From Synechococcales cyanobacterium SupBloom_Metag_052 (GTDB lineage: Bacteria > Cyanobacteriota > Cyanobacteriia > PCC-6307 > Cyanobiaceae), in contig JAEMQZ010000003.1 in the NCBI GenBank assembly GCA_016463595.1, forward strand, positions 1-51,051: 51,051 nucleotides of DNA, in the 5' to 3' direction. The translations under genes and the position numbers were made by a program. A model generated the notes under the pieces. That model was not told the origin of the DNA. It saw only the letters and a list, made by a program, of their open reading frames with translations, and searched no databases. This document shows positions 1 to 9,183 of the stretch, in pieces; position 1 is the first letter of the stretch; each line of letters starts with the position of its first letter.

Positions 1-186
1 CGTCGTCGTAGCCCCATCTAAGGGTGGTATTGGCGGGACTGGGATCGGACCAGGTACCGGAGCCAAGGGACCGGGGCCAAGGGAACGGGGGATGGGACCG
101 GGGGATGGGGCTAGCCGGATCGTCGTCATCATTGCGACCCCCCACTGTTATGGAGCCAACGGCCAGGGCCGTCTGGCTTTGCCAGC

Positions 187-510
187 ATGGGAAAAATCCT
201 GGCCGTTGGCCCGATGCCTCCCCTGTTTTCAGCCCCTGAAGTCAGGCGTATTTATCGGTTTGTCGACCGCAGCGGCCAGCCCCACCCGATCCTCGATGAC
301 CAGTTCGAGAGCCTGGATGCGGCTTGGGAAGCCGCCCAGGCCTGGCTGGAGGACCGGGGCCTCTGCGCCGAGGCGATGCCGGCAGCCCTGGCCGAGGAGT
401 TTGGCATCGAGGTAACCACCGCCAACGGCCACTGGCGCACCCTGCGTCACCCGGGGCAACGGTTCCTACTGGCCTCCAGCGGACCTCTGCCCCACCCACC
501 CCTGGCCTAA
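187..510 (+). CDS. Small conserved-type hypothetical protein
   Basis: This frame encodes 107 residues rich in acidic and aromatic positions, with a plausible folded core (RIYRFVDRSGQPHPIL, then DAAWEAAQAWLEDRG). There is no membrane segment or signal peptide. I do not recognise a named family; the pattern resembles short soluble proteins that occur in picocyanobacteria. The second methionine at 214 is an equally good start and would remove nine residues that do not look conserved. The gene converges on the CDF transporter and the two stops are 7 bp apart. Opposite-strand frames here look like GC-driven shadows. Function unknown. Confidence 0.6.
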   Translation: MGKILAVGPMPPLFSAPEVRRIYRFVDRSGQPHPILDDQFESLDAAWEAAQAWLEDRGLCAEAMPAALAEEFGIEVTTANGHWRTLRHPGQRFLLASSGPLPHPPLA

Positions 511-516
511 GGACGA

Positions 517-1449
517 TCAGTCCAGAAAGGGCTCCAGTTGCAGGGTGCTGTGGGCGATACCCAGCTCGGCTAGCCGCTGTTTGGCCTGGTGCAGCAGCTG
601 CATGTCATCGGTGCTGCCAAGACGGCGACTGAGGTGGGCTGTTAGGGCGTTCTGGGACGTGCTCATGGCCCACACATGCAGGTGATGCACCTCCACCACT
701 CCCTGCAAACCGTTGAGGGCCAGGCTGACTTCCTCCAGGTCCACCCCCGGCGGCACGGCATCGAGGGCCACGAGCAGGGCTTCACGCAGGAGTTGCCAGC
801 TGCTCCAGGCCACGGCCAAACCGACGGCCATGGCCATGAGGCCATCGAGCCGGTTCCAGCCCGTGAGCCCCACCACCAGGGCACTGAGCAGCACAGCGGC
901 CGACACCGCCGCGTCGGTGAGCAGGTGCACCACCGCCGCGCGGCGATTGAGGTCATGCTGGTGGGGATCGCCAAACAGGCGGGCCGAGAGCAGGTTCACA
1001 ACCACTCCCGCCGCCGCCGCCCAGGCCACTGGGCCGCTCTGGACGGGCACCGGATCATGCAGGCGCTGCAGGCCTTCGACAAACACCACACTGGCTGCCA
1101 TCAGGATCAGAACCGCATTCAGCAGCGAAGCCAGCTGGGTACTGCGACCAAAGCCATAGGTGAAGCGCTTGTTGGGCGGGCGACTGCTAAGCCTTTCGGC
1201 CCCCCAACCCAGCAGCAGGCCTGCCACATCGCCCAAATTGTGGACCGCATCTCCGACAAGCGCCACCGAACCAAAGCCAAAGCCGATCACCAACTGCAGC
1301 CCGGAGAGACCACTATTGAGAATCACACTCCAGCGGAAGGCAGCAGCCGAACCAAGGGAATGGACATGCTGGACCTGATGGGGCAGCCGCTGGATGATCA
1401 CGGCGGGGTGGCAGAGCGGCTCGCCGTTTGGGGGGGGATGGGCTCCCAT
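517..1449 (-). CDS. Cation diffusion facilitator (CDF) metal exporter
   Basis: This is a 310-residue CDF-family protein, which exports divalent metals such as Zn2+ from the cytoplasm in exchange for protons. Six membrane segments are readable. The paired metal site is visible as DAVHNLGD (Asp67, Asn71/Asp74) in helix 2 and HLLTD (His175, Asp179) in helix 5. A His-rich interhelix loop (DPHQHD, about residue 161) precedes helix 5. The C-terminal cytoplasmic domain with EVHHLHVWAMS is typical of dimeric CDFs. The start is an ATG; residues 1-35 are poorly conserved, so translation may begin later. The metal cannot be fixed from sequence alone; Zn2+ is most common in the ZitB/CzcD-like group. Nothing adjacent suggests a metal regulator. 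Confidence 0.9.
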   Translation of the reverse strand: MGAHPPPNGEPLCHPAVIIQRLPHQVQHVHSLGSAAAFRWSVILNSGLSGLQLVIGFGFGSVALVGDAVHNLGDVAGLLLGWGAERLSSRPPNKRFTYGFGRSTQLASLLNAVLILMAASVVFVEGLQRLHDPVPVQSGPVAWAAAAGVVVNLLSARLFGDPHQHDLNRRAAVVHLLTDAAVSAAVLLSALVVGLTGWNRLDGLMAMAVGLAVAWSSWQLLREALLVALDAVPPGVDLEEVSLALNGLQGVVEVHHLHVWAMSTSQNALTAHLSRRLGSTDDMQLLHQAKQRLAELGIAHSTLQLEPFLD

Positions 1450-1774
1450 GGAGATTGGGTGGCGTCAGGCCGCTGGTGGGGTAGGCGAAGAGCGTGGGAC
1501 AGACGCAGGGAACGGAGCCCCGGCAAGGGAATGGCCTCGACCTAACCATGGCAATTTTGACCGACCTTGGCCAGCAGAACCGGCCTTGATCGTGATCGCC
1601 GCTGAGATCCGCAAAAGGGTCACAGCACCAGCCCTGCAGACCACGAACAACGGGCGCTAAGCCCCAGACCATCGACGCCTAGAGCTCCACGGAAGCCGGT
1701 TTCTATTAACCAGATCTGGGCTCGAACCAATTGGCAGCCTCCCGTTACTGACCATCCCTCGCAGCGCCATATCG
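1450..1774. other. Intergenic region without a supported gene
   Basis: This 325-bp gap lies between the CDF exporter and the orphan ABC ATPase. Short frames on both strands have no family resemblance. A tRNA T-loop-like string (ggttcgagccc on the minus strand, about 1715) has no matching acceptor, D or anticodon arms. The promoter of the CDF gene must lie in the left part. I see no other feature. Confidence 0.5.
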
Positions 1775-3130
1775 CTAGGTCTGGCCGTCCTCCTGCTGCT
1801 CGAGGGCATCACCAGCCCGGAAACGATCCTGCTCCCGGCTGTAGCGGAACAGCCCGCAGGCCCGGATCCAACTCACCAGGGTTTCAAACATGGCCTCGGC
1901 CTCGGGCTGGGTGAACTGCTCACTCAGCAGGTCGAGCACGAAGTCGCCTTCGACCTCTGCCTTAGGGCTTGCCTCCAGGGCCTCCTGCAGGCGCCGCACC
2001 AGGGGCACATGCAGCAGCAACTGGCTGCGCAAGAGACGCTGTTGCTCCTCCTCACTGGCCTCAGCCAGGGCCCGGCCCACGGGGCTCAGGCCCAGGCGGG
2101 CCCCATCCACCGCCATCAACTCCAGCAGTTCGCCGGCATCGAGGATCGGCAGCAGGTCGTCAAGTTCAAGCACCAGCTCATCGGCCAGTTCGGCCACGCT
2201 GATGCCCTCCAGCTCCGGCACCAGGGTGAGCAGGTCCACCACGGCGCCCAGGGATACGGGCGGCAGGGCCAGGGCGTCCTGGCTGGTGGTCTGCTCCACC
2301 GCCAGGGGAGAGGTGCCCACCGGCTTGTCGGGATCGGTCATGTAGCTGTAAAGGGTGTCCACTAGGGCCCGGAAGTCCGGCGCCGTGTCGTCGCGGGGAC
2401 GGGGGAGGGGATTGGGCACCACCCCCCGAATGCGGCCCGGATTGGCACTGAGCAACACGACCCGATCACTGAGCAACACCGCCTCCTCAATGCTGTGGGT
2501 GACGATCACGATCGAGCCGGCCGGGAAAGTACCGCCAGCCCAGAGTTCATCAATATCGCGGCGCAGGTTTTCGGCCGTGAGCACATCGAGGGCGCTGAAC
2601 GGTTCATCCATCAGCAGCAGGGCAGGCTCCATCACAAAGGCGCGGGCAAAGCCCACCCGCTGGCGCATGCCACCGGAGAGTTCGCGGGGAAAGGCCTCGG
2701 CGCTGCCCTCCAAACCCACCATCGCCAGGGCCCTCAGGGCCCGGCGCCGCACTTCCTTCTCGCCCAGGCCGCGGGCCTCTAGGCCCACGCCAGTGTTTTG
2801 CAGCACCGTGAGCCAGGGCAACAGGGCAAAGCTCTGGAACACAATCGCCACATCCCGATTGACGCCCCGCAGCGGCTGGCCATCGCGCTCAATCAGGCCT
2901 TCGCTCGGGGCGATCAGGCCGGCCATCAGGCGCAGCAAGGTGCTCTTACCGCTGCCGCTGCGGCCGAGCAGCGCCACCACTTCGCCCGCCTGGATATCGA
3001 GGTCGATGTCGTCGAGAACCGCCACCCGACTGCTGCCATCGGCGCTCCGAAACAGCTTGGCAACGTGACGCACCTTGAGCAGGGGCTGGGAGGTCACGGG
3101 TTGGGACGCCAGCGAAGCATCAATTTCCAT
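1775..3130 (-). CDS. ABC importer ATPase with C-terminal AAA-associated domain (nitrate/sulfonate/taurine class)
   Basis: The ATPase subunit is about 451 residues from the ATG at 3130. An upstream in-frame start at 3190 would run deep into the permease gene; 3130 gives an 11-bp overlap typical of coupled genes. The first ~260 residues form an SsuB/NrtC/TauB-type ATPase: Walker A GRSGSGKST, Q-loop, signature LSGGMRQRVGFARAF, Walker B LLLMDEPFSALD, H-loop VTHS. The last ~170 residues match the AAA-associated C-terminal domain found on a subset of anion importer ATPases (VVDLLTLVPELEG onward). The cognate permease is directly upstream. The substrate is unknown; homologues are often labelled nitrate or sulfonate by similarity only. 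No substrate-binding protein is next to it. Confidence 0.88.
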   Translation of the reverse strand: MEIDASLASQPVTSQPLLKVRHVAKLFRSADGSSRVAVLDDIDLDIQAGEVVALLGRSGSGKSTLLRLMAGLIAPSEGLIERDGQPLRGVNRDVAIVFQSFALLPWLTVLQNTGVGLEARGLGEKEVRRRALRALAMVGLEGSAEAFPRELSGGMRQRVGFARAFVMEPALLLMDEPFSALDVLTAENLRRDIDELWAGGTFPAGSIVIVTHSIEEAVLLSDRVVLLSANPGRIRGVVPNPLPRPRDDTAPDFRALVDTLYSYMTDPDKPVGTSPLAVEQTTSQDALALPPVSLGAVVDLLTLVPELEGISVAELADELVLELDDLLPILDAGELLELMAVDGARLGLSPVGRALAEASEEEQQRLLRSQLLLHVPLVRRLQEALEASPKAEVEGDFVLDLLSEQFTQPEAEAMFETLVSWIRACGLFRYSREQDRFRAGDALEQQEDGQT

Positions 3131-4898
3131 AGCGTTCCTCGGCAAAGCGATAGAGGGGTCGCCACACCAGCCGGTTTGTGCCAACCACAAATAGGGACAT
3201 CACCACGAGACCCAAGAACAACCGCGGCTGGTCACCGTGGGCGGTGGCTTCGGCGATGTAGGAGCCAATGCCGGGGGTCTGCAGGGTGTGGCTTCCCCAG
3301 GTCACCAGCTCGGCCACGATCGAAGCATTCCAGGCGGCACCACTGGCGGTGACCGCCCCGGTGATCCAGGCGCTAAACATGGCAGGCAGCAGGAAGCGCC
3401 GCCAGCGCTGGCGGCCCTTGAGCTGGAACACCTGGCTCATCTCGCGCAGGTCATTGGGGATGGCGCTGGCTCCGGCGGTGACATTGAACAGCACATACCA
3501 CTGGGCCCCCATGGCCATCAACACAACGCAGCCATAAAAAAGCGGCATTCCACAGAACAGGAACACCACCGTAAAAAAAGGAAAGAGCAGGTTGGCGGGG
3601 ATGCTCGCGAGCATTAACATCACCGGCTGCAACAGGGCGGCCCAGCGGGGCCGCAGGCCAATAACTACGGCCAAAGGCAGGAAAATCAAGGTGCTGCCCC
3701 CCACCACGGCCAGCACCCGGCCGAAGGTGAGCAGGCCCTGGCCGAAAGCCTTGAGGGTCTCCCCCAAACCCACCTGCTCGAGGCTGTGGTGACAGGCCAG
3801 CACCGTGGCCACGGCACCGCCCAGCACCACCAAATTATCGACCCAGCGCGGCTCCTGTTTGTGCAGGGGCGCTGGGCCATCGCGGCCGCGGCTGCGGGTC
3901 CAGCGATTCAAGGAGGCCCCCAGGGGTAGCAAGTAGGCAGCAAGCGATTGGCCGAGCTGACGCAACAACTCCGATTGCTGCAGCGTTTCGAGGAACCAGG
4001 AGTGACTTGGGGTGGCCGCCGAGTTGGTATCCAGGCGGAATTGTTCGCTCCAGGTCACAATCGGTCGCCAGAAAAGCTGGTCGGTCACCACAATCAACAG
4101 CAGCATCATCAGCAAGGCCCAAAGCACACAGTCGAGCCGTTGCTGCGCAATGGCGGCTGCCACATAGGAGCCGATACCGGGCAAAATATAATTAGAATTA
4201 TTAACGCTAATCGCCTCACTTTGGGTGGCAAAAAACCAACCCCCCGCAAAACTCATCATCGCATTCCAAACCATCGGAATGGCACTGGCTGGCAGCTCCA
4301 ATCGCACCATTTGCTGCCAACCGGTGAAGCCATAGACCCGTGATGCCTCACGGAGTTCGGCTGGAATCGTGCGCAGGGATTGGTGATAGCAAAAGATCAG
4401 GTTCCAAACCTGACCAGTGACGATTGCAAATAGGGCCGCCGATTCAAGTCCAAGCAAACTCCCGGGAAACAGACCAATGAAAAAGGGCACAATCACAGCC
4501 AGAAATCCGAGCACAGGCACGGACTGGAGCACATCCACCAAGGGCAGAACCAGCCGTTCGGCCACGGGCGAGCGGGCCGTGAGGGAGCCCATGGCCACCG
4601 CAATCGTGAGCGAGATCCCCAACGCGATGAACATCCGCAGGGAGGAGCGGGCCGCGTAGTAAGGCAGCAACAGGGGGTTGAGGTCCACCCCCGGAAGCTG
4701 GGCCTGGGGATGGAAACTCACGGCCATCTGGCTGCTGAGGCTGCCGATGCCTACCACCACGGTGAGTCCGAGTAGAAGCAGGGCGAAATCAAGCAGCAGG
4801 GTGCGGCTCCGATCTGGCCTCTCGGCCGATGGGGACGCAGGCCTGGTAGCGGATCTGGCCCGTTCGAAGCGGGGAACCCTGCCGGCCTCTAATGCCAT
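3120..4898 (-). CDS. Duplicated (fused) ABC anion-transport permease
   Basis: One polypeptide of about 592 residues carries two complete binding-protein-dependent permease domains in tandem, as in the duplicated permease family COG4986. The first has the EAA loop ELREASRVYGFTGWQQM, the second DLREMSQVFQLKGRQRW; each is flanked by five to six hydrophobic segments. I chose the ATG at 4898 (MALEAGRVPRF). The frame stays open to 5051, but those 51 codons encode a Cys/Pro-rich stretch unlike a permease. The gene overlaps the ATPase by 11 bp, so the pair should be made together. A fused permease needs only one gene to supply both membrane halves. The substrate is unresolved, probably an oxyanion or sulfonate. 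Confidence 0.87.
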   Translation of the reverse strand: MALEAGRVPRFERARSATRPASPSAERPDRSRTLLLDFALLLLGLTVVVGIGSLSSQMAVSFHPQAQLPGVDLNPLLLPYYAARSSLRMFIALGISLTIAVAMGSLTARSPVAERLVLPLVDVLQSVPVLGFLAVIVPFFIGLFPGSLLGLESAALFAIVTGQVWNLIFCYHQSLRTIPAELREASRVYGFTGWQQMVRLELPASAIPMVWNAMMSFAGGWFFATQSEAISVNNSNYILPGIGSYVAAAIAQQRLDCVLWALLMMLLLIVVTDQLFWRPIVTWSEQFRLDTNSAATPSHSWFLETLQQSELLRQLGQSLAAYLLPLGASLNRWTRSRGRDGPAPLHKQEPRWVDNLVVLGGAVATVLACHHSLEQVGLGETLKAFGQGLLTFGRVLAVVGGSTLIFLPLAVVIGLRPRWAALLQPVMLMLASIPANLLFPFFTVVFLFCGMPLFYGCVVLMAMGAQWYVLFNVTAGASAIPNDLREMSQVFQLKGRQRWRRFLLPAMFSAWITGAVTASGAAWNASIVAELVTWGSHTLQTPGIGSYIAEATAHGDQPRLFLGLVVMSLFVVGTNRLVWRPLYRFAEERYGN

Positions 4899-5585
4899 TG
4901 GCCCCCAGCCAAATTCATCACACTCTGTCACTGCATGGCCGCCGCAGAGCTGTGCTGCAGCACACCTGGCTGGGCCCTCTCCTTGGCCTTTCCCCAACCG
5001 GTGCCTAGGAATAGGGGGCAAATGCTGCCCAACCAGTGCCGATGCGGGCATGGGCCTGGACCCGGAGCCCCTACCCCGGGAGGTTGAACGCCCCGACTAG
5101 TCCAGCCCGGACGGCTGCTAGGGAGCGCCGGACTTGGCCTGGCGATTGATAGGGCCAGCGGCCTCACCAATGGCGACCCGATTCGGGTGATTAGCCAGCA
5201 GGGTCAGGGCAATTATGGATTGGTGGGCTTGACAGCTGGCCCCTGACAAGGGCCCGTGCTAAATCAACCAGACCCCTTTAAAATGAAGCCTAGGAAGGGG
5301 GAATAGGCCATACCAGTTAAGCCAAGGAATACTCGGCGGCAATTCCAATTAACGCCATATAAAATTATGGCCCAATCAATCTATCAAACCCAACCAATCC
5401 AGTTACCTAAAGTCTTTAATCCCAAGGGCCCGCCAAATTGCGGTAGGGCACCCACAACCAGGCAACCGGGTCGACCTTCGGCTCCAGCTTCTACCAACAA
5501 GCTTGAACCGGCGCAACAAGTTCTGGCCAGGGGGCAAGGGCTTTCCTAAGGTAACGCCAGCTTCCGCACCCTTGGCATCCGTTGC
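4899..5585. other. Long intergenic region with an open gene-like fragment
   Basis: This ~690-bp gap separates the permease from cysK. It is more AT-rich than its surroundings around 5260-5400. A frame with no usable ATG is open from 5088 to the TGA at 5246 and reads protein-like (GLTNGDPIRVIS, then QGNYGLVGLTAGP). It may be a gene remnant. A TTGACA hexamer sits at 5229-5234, but no well-spaced -10 follows. A 60-codon frame at 5367-5549 is Pro/Gln-rich and resembles nothing I know. The promoters of both flanking genes must be here. Confidence 0.4.
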
Positions 5586-6569
5586 ATGGCCGCGATTTTC
5601 AGCGATAACAGCCTCACGATTGGCCGCACCCCTTTAGTGCAACTCAACCGGGTTGTCGCGCCAGGGGGCGCCCGGGTGCTGGCCAAAATCGAGGGACGCA
5701 ATCCGGCCTATTCAGTGAAATGCCGCATCGGCGCCGCCATGATTGCCCAGGCGGAAAAGGACGGCCTGCTGGGCCCCGGCAAGGAACTGATCGAGCCCAC
5801 CAGCGGCAACACAGGCATTGCCCTGGCCTTTGTGGCGGCGTCCAAGGGGATTCCACTCACCTTGACCATGCCAGAAACCATGAGCCTGGAGCGGCGCAAG
5901 TTGCTTACCGCCTACGGCGCCAAACTGGAGCTCACTGAAGGGCGCTTGGGCATGACCGGTGCCGTCAACAGGGCCAAGGAGATCGCCGCATCGGCACCTG
6001 ATCGCTATGTGTTGCTGCAGCAATTCGTCAATCCGGCCAATCCCCAAATCCACCACGACACCACCGGACCGGAGATCTGGGCCGATACCGATGGCGAGGT
6101 GGATGTGCTCGTGGCTGGCGTCGGCACCGGCGGCACGATCACGGGGGTTAGCCGCTATATCAAGCAGACCCTGGGTAAGCCCCTGGTGTCCGTGGCGGTG
6201 GAACCAAGAACCAGTCCCGTGATTAGCCAGCTGATGGCAGGAGAGGCCCTCCAGCCCGGACCCCACAAGATTCAGGGCATTGGCGCCGGCTTTGTACCAG
6301 GCAACCTGGAAGTGTCCCTGGTGGATCGGGTCGAGCAGGTCAGTGATGAAGAGGCGGTGACCATGGCCCGGCGTTTGATGCGGGAGGAAGGAATCCTGGC
6401 AGGTATTAGCTGTGGTGCCGCCACCGTGGCGGCCCTGCGGTTGGCCCGGGAACCAGCCTTTGCCGGCTGCACGATCGTGGTGGTCTTACCCGATTCCGGC
6501 GAGCGCTACCTCAGCTCGGTGTTATTCGAAGGGGTATTCAACGAAAAGGGCCTGGCGCCAGAGCGCTAG
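5586..6569 (+). CDS. cysK: Cysteine synthase A (O-acetylserine sulfhydrylase)
   Basis: This 327-residue PLP enzyme makes L-cysteine from O-acetylserine and sulfide in the cytoplasm, the last step of assimilatory sulfate reduction. The PLP-lysine motif NPAYSVKCR (Lys about 45) and the substrate loop [12 protein letters not shown] are intact. The PLP-phosphate loop [16 protein letters not shown] and the C-terminal [15 protein letters not shown] are also present. Length and motifs are full for CysK/CysM. The ATG gives the expected N-terminus ([13 protein letters not shown]). The gene stands alone, with no cysE or sulfate genes nearby. Whether it uses free sulfide or a protein thiocarboxylate donor cannot be read from sequence; a ThiS-like carrier exists at 33 kb. 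Confidence 0.95.
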   Translation: MAAIFSDNSLTIGRTPLVQLNRVVAPGGARVLAKIEGRNPAYSVKCRIGAAMIAQAEKDGLLGPGKELIEPTSGNTGIALAFVAASKGIPLTLTMPETMSLERRKLLTAYGAKLELTEGRLGMTGAVNRAKEIAASAPDRYVLLQQFVNPANPQIHHDTTGPEIWADTDGEVDVLVAGVGTGGTITGVSRYIKQTLGKPLVSVAVEPRTSPVISQLMAGEALQPGPHKIQGIGAGFVPGNLEVSLVDRVEQVSDEEAVTMARRLMREEGILAGISCGAATVAALRLAREPAFAGCTIVVVLPDSGERYLSSVLFEGVFNEKGLAPER

Positions 6570-6656
6570 GCCTGACCATCGACTGGGCTGGCTGCGGGAG
6601 CACCGGGTCCGGTTGCATTCAGCAGGAATGGCCCGGGTTCGGTCCAATCGTGGCGA

Positions 6657-6878
6657 TCAGTCCGGCAAGGCTTCCACGGACTGGAGCCGTTCATTCAGCT
6701 GCATGGCCATGGTCTGGCGACCGACAGCTAGCACCTTGAGGGTGTCTTCGTGCAGACGAAGTTGGGCATCGGCCACCTGCATGCCCCGAACCAGTTCCTT
6801 CAACTCTTCAGGCAGGGTATTGAGGTCGTAGCGTTTGCCTTCAAAGGTGAGTAGCGGCTGTTGGTTCTCTTCGGTCAC
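6657..6878 (-). CDS. Small conserved cyanobacterial protein (DUF6447-like)
   Basis: This 73-residue protein starts with GTG. It opens with a short beta-like segment (LLTFEGKRYDLNTLPEEL) followed by an amphipathic helix with leucine and alanine spacing (VADAQLRLHEDTLKVLAVGRQ). Short proteins of this plan, LTFEGK-Y then a helical tail, are common in marine and freshwater picocyanobacteria and I associate them with DUF6447. That assignment is from memory and unverified. It has no cysteines and no membrane segment. It lies 27 bp downstream of the next minus-strand gene and is probably co-transcribed with it. Function unknown. Confidence 0.7.
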   Translation of the reverse strand: MTEENQQPLLTFEGKRYDLNTLPEELKELVRGMQVADAQLRLHEDTLKVLAVGRQTMAMQLNERLQSVEALPD

Positions 6879-6905
6879 GCTTAGTCAGAAGTAGGCGGCC
6901 CCAGA

Positions 6906-7244
6906 TTAGGGATCATTCGGCCCTTTTGGCGCAGCGGGTTGCCCAGATTCCTGGTCGGATTCCCGGATAGGCCGTTTGAAGAAAAACATCAACAGGGGTC
7001 CCACCTGACCGGTCTCGACCAACTCCCAACCGTCCTTGCCGAGCAGATTGAGGAAAAATTGAAGCTGTTCTGCCGGATGGCGGGGCAGGGGAGCGGCCTT
7101 GTATTGCTCGGGAAACTCCCGGGCAATGAATTCGGGGCTCAACAATCCCCCAAGGCGATCGCTCGCGACCTGGGGATCGGGGGCCTGGGGCGGTTGGCCG
7201 CTTTCTAGGTTGATATGGATGACCCGGTAATCCCACTGGGTCAT
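6906..7244 (-). CDS. Conserved hypothetical protein (DUF4177-like N-terminus)
   Basis: A 112-residue soluble protein starts at an ATG (MTQWDYRVIHINLE). The beginning (WDYRVIHI) and the stretch LLGKDGWELVETGQV resemble small proteins of the DUF4177 type, where W-[DE]-[YF]-[RK]-V and a later GWEL motif bracket a small alpha/beta fold. The middle (about 25-65) is an insertion rich in Pro, and the tail (ESDQESGQPAAPKG) looks disordered. It is followed at 27 bp by the 73-residue gene. I infer a shared transcript. No function can be assigned. Confidence 0.7.
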   Translation of the reverse strand: MTQWDYRVIHINLESGQPPQAPDPQVASDRLGGLLSPEFIAREFPEQYKAAPLPRHPAEQLQFFLNLLGKDGWELVETGQVGPLLMFFFKRPIRESDQESGQPAAPKGPNDP

Positions 7245-7363
7245 GGATCCAGCTGCTCAGACAAGGGGCCAGGGTAATTGGACGCGGCAGACGGGAGACC
7301 CTGGCGGGGGAGTGGTTTAGTGCCAAAAGGTGATCGAATACCCCAGGGGTTCATGGCCAGAAC

Positions 7364-9106
7364 TCAGTTGCCGCCGCCGCGGATCAACTGGCGTTCGCAC
7401 AGGTCCCGGTAGCGGCCAGGGCGACTGATCAGCTGGTCGTGGCTGCCCTGGTCGACCAGTCGGCCGCCATCGAGCACCAGGATCCGGTCGGCCTCCTGCA
7501 CCGTGGCCAGGCGATGGGCGATCACCAGGACCGTGCGGCCAGCCATGGCCTGCTCAAGGCCCTGTTGCACCGCCGCTTCGGACTCGGCGTCCAGGGCGCT
7601 GGTGGCCTCATCAAGCAGCAACACGGCCGGATCGCCCAACACGGCCCGGGCAATGGCGAGCCGCTGCAGCTGGCCGCCAGAAAAGTTGCTGCCCCGCTCC
7701 TCAACCCGGGCCTGGTAGCCGCCCGGCAGGGCCTCGATGAAGCCATCGGCATTCGCCAGCCGGGCCGCCCGACGGATCTGATCGAGGCTCACCTCCCGGC
7801 CAAAAGCAATCGCCTCCATCACCGTGCCGGAGAACACATTGCTCTGCTGGGGCACCAGGGCAATCGCCCGCCGCAGGTCGGCGGCCCGCAGGTCAACTAA
7901 GTCCTGGCCATCGAGCAACACCCGGCCCTGCTGGGCGATGTTGAAGCGCAGGAGCAGCGAAAAGAGGGTGCTTTTTCCAGCCCCAGAGGGCCCTACTAGG
8001 GCCACGACCTGGCCGGGCTCAATCCGCAAGCTGAGGCCGTGGAGCACCGCTTTCTGGGGGTCGTAGCCATACACCACCTGATCGAGCACCAGCTCCCCTT
8101 GGACGGCCCCCAGGGCCTGGGCATCGGCACGATCCGGAGGTTCGATCGGCTCGGCCTCAATCGCCCGAAGACGGCGCAGGGACGCCTGGCCCTGCTGAAA
8201 CTCGTTGAAGTTGGTGGTGAGGTGGGAAATCGGATCGATCAACATCAACAGGGCCGCCACATAGCTGCTGAAGCCCGCCGAGGTGAGCTCGTTGCTTTGG
8301 ATGCGCGCTGCACCCATCAGCAACACCGCCAGGATCCCGGCTGCCTCCAGGAAGCCCACCACCGGGTATTGAAGGGCCAGCAGGCGCTGGGTGCGGAAGC
8401 GGGCCTGGCGATGCAGGTCGATTTCGGTTTCAAATCGGGCCTGCAGCCAGGGTTCGGCCGCAAAGGCCCGCACCAGGGGCAGGCCCCCGATCGCCTCTCC
8501 CAGCAGGGCTGCCAACTCGCTCACCTGCTTCTGGCTGCGTTCGGCGGCGCCCATCACCCGGGCCCCGAACACACTCACCAGCACCGCCACCAGGGGCGCC
8601 AGCACCATGGTGCCAAGGGACAGGCGCCAATCGAGCCACACCATGTAGGCGAACACCGCCACTAGCTGCAGAACGCAAGGGGTGCTGTCCTGAATCGTTT
8701 TGTAGATCACCTCGCCAACCCGATCGGCGTCTTCCGTGAGGCGGTAGGTGAGGTCTCCGGCGGAGAGTTTTTCCAGGGCGCCAAATTCAAGCCGCTGCAG
8801 GCGGGCAAACAGCTGGCGGCGCAGGTCCTGACTCACCTGCAGGGCCGGGCCGGCCAGCAGGGTGTCCTGGCCAAATTGGGCAATTTTCTGGAGCATGAAG
8901 ACCCCCAGGGCCAGGGCCACCACCTCGAACACCTTGGCGACATCGCCCGAACCGATCGCCGGTACTAACTGACCCGCTAGCCAAGCCAAAACAGGCCAAC
9001 AGCCCACGAAAACCAGCATGCAGACACCACCAGCCCAGAGCTGGCGGTGATAGGGCTGCAGCAGGGGCAGAAGACGCCGGAAGCCGGCCGGGGAAGGTGC
9101 GAGCAT
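7364..9106 (-). CDS. ABC exporter, fused permease-ATPase (MsbA/BmrA-like half-transporter)
   Basis: This 580-residue half-transporter has an N-terminal six-helix exporter domain (about 20-310) and a C-terminal ATPase (about 340-575). The ATPase has Walker A GPSGAGKST, Q-loop LVPQQSNVF, signature FSGGQLQRLA, Walker B VLLLDEATSALD and the H-loop VIAHRLATV. It is expected to homodimerise in the plasma or thylakoid membrane and flip a lipid or hydrophobic compound. Among related exporters, MsbA and lipid or drug exporters cannot be told apart here. The ATG at 9106 gives MLAPSPAGFRRLLPLL. It is divergent from the S4-domain gene, with only 77 bp between the starts, so both promoters share that gap. 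Confidence 0.92.
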   Translation of the reverse strand: MLAPSPAGFRRLLPLLQPYHRQLWAGGVCMLVFVGCWPVLAWLAGQLVPAIGSGDVAKVFEVVALALGVFMLQKIAQFGQDTLLAGPALQVSQDLRRQLFARLQRLEFGALEKLSAGDLTYRLTEDADRVGEVIYKTIQDSTPCVLQLVAVFAYMVWLDWRLSLGTMVLAPLVAVLVSVFGARVMGAAERSQKQVSELAALLGEAIGGLPLVRAFAAEPWLQARFETEIDLHRQARFRTQRLLALQYPVVGFLEAAGILAVLLMGAARIQSNELTSAGFSSYVAALLMLIDPISHLTTNFNEFQQGQASLRRLRAIEAEPIEPPDRADAQALGAVQGELVLDQVVYGYDPQKAVLHGLSLRIEPGQVVALVGPSGAGKSTLFSLLLRFNIAQQGRVLLDGQDLVDLRAADLRRAIALVPQQSNVFSGTVMEAIAFGREVSLDQIRRAARLANADGFIEALPGGYQARVEERGSNFSGGQLQRLAIARAVLGDPAVLLLDEATSALDAESEAAVQQGLEQAMAGRTVLVIAHRLATVQEADRILVLDGGRLVDQGSHDQLISRPGRYRDLCERQLIRGGGN

Positions 9107-9183
9107 CAGGGCAAGCTATCAGCGTTGTTTTGTCCTTCCCACCAGCCCCAAACCCGAACGGGGCCTGCAGCGGGGACAGCGCC

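Noticed and set aside
1-186. Degenerate GGGACCGGGG-like repeats at the left edge
   Set aside because: The copies differ in length and sequence (ccaagggaacggggg, atgggaccggggg); this looks like low-complexity GC-rich DNA, not a defined repeat.
676-1545. A 289-codon frame on the plus strand
   Set aside because: It is antisense to the CDF transporter, whose motifs and topology are clear; the frame is Gln/His/Arg-rich as expected from the complement of a GC-rich gene.
1700-1730. tRNA T-loop-like string ggttcgagccc on the minus strand
   Set aside because: No acceptor stem, anticodon arm or CCA-proximal pairing of the right spacing surrounds it.
5229-5264. TTGACA promoter in the permease-cysK gap
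   Set aside because: The nearest -10-like string (gctaaat) is 22 bp or more away, outside the normal spacing.
5367-5549. 60-codon frame before cysK
   Set aside because: It is rich in Pro, Gln and Ala, has no recognisable motif and a poor start context; I treat it as chance coding.
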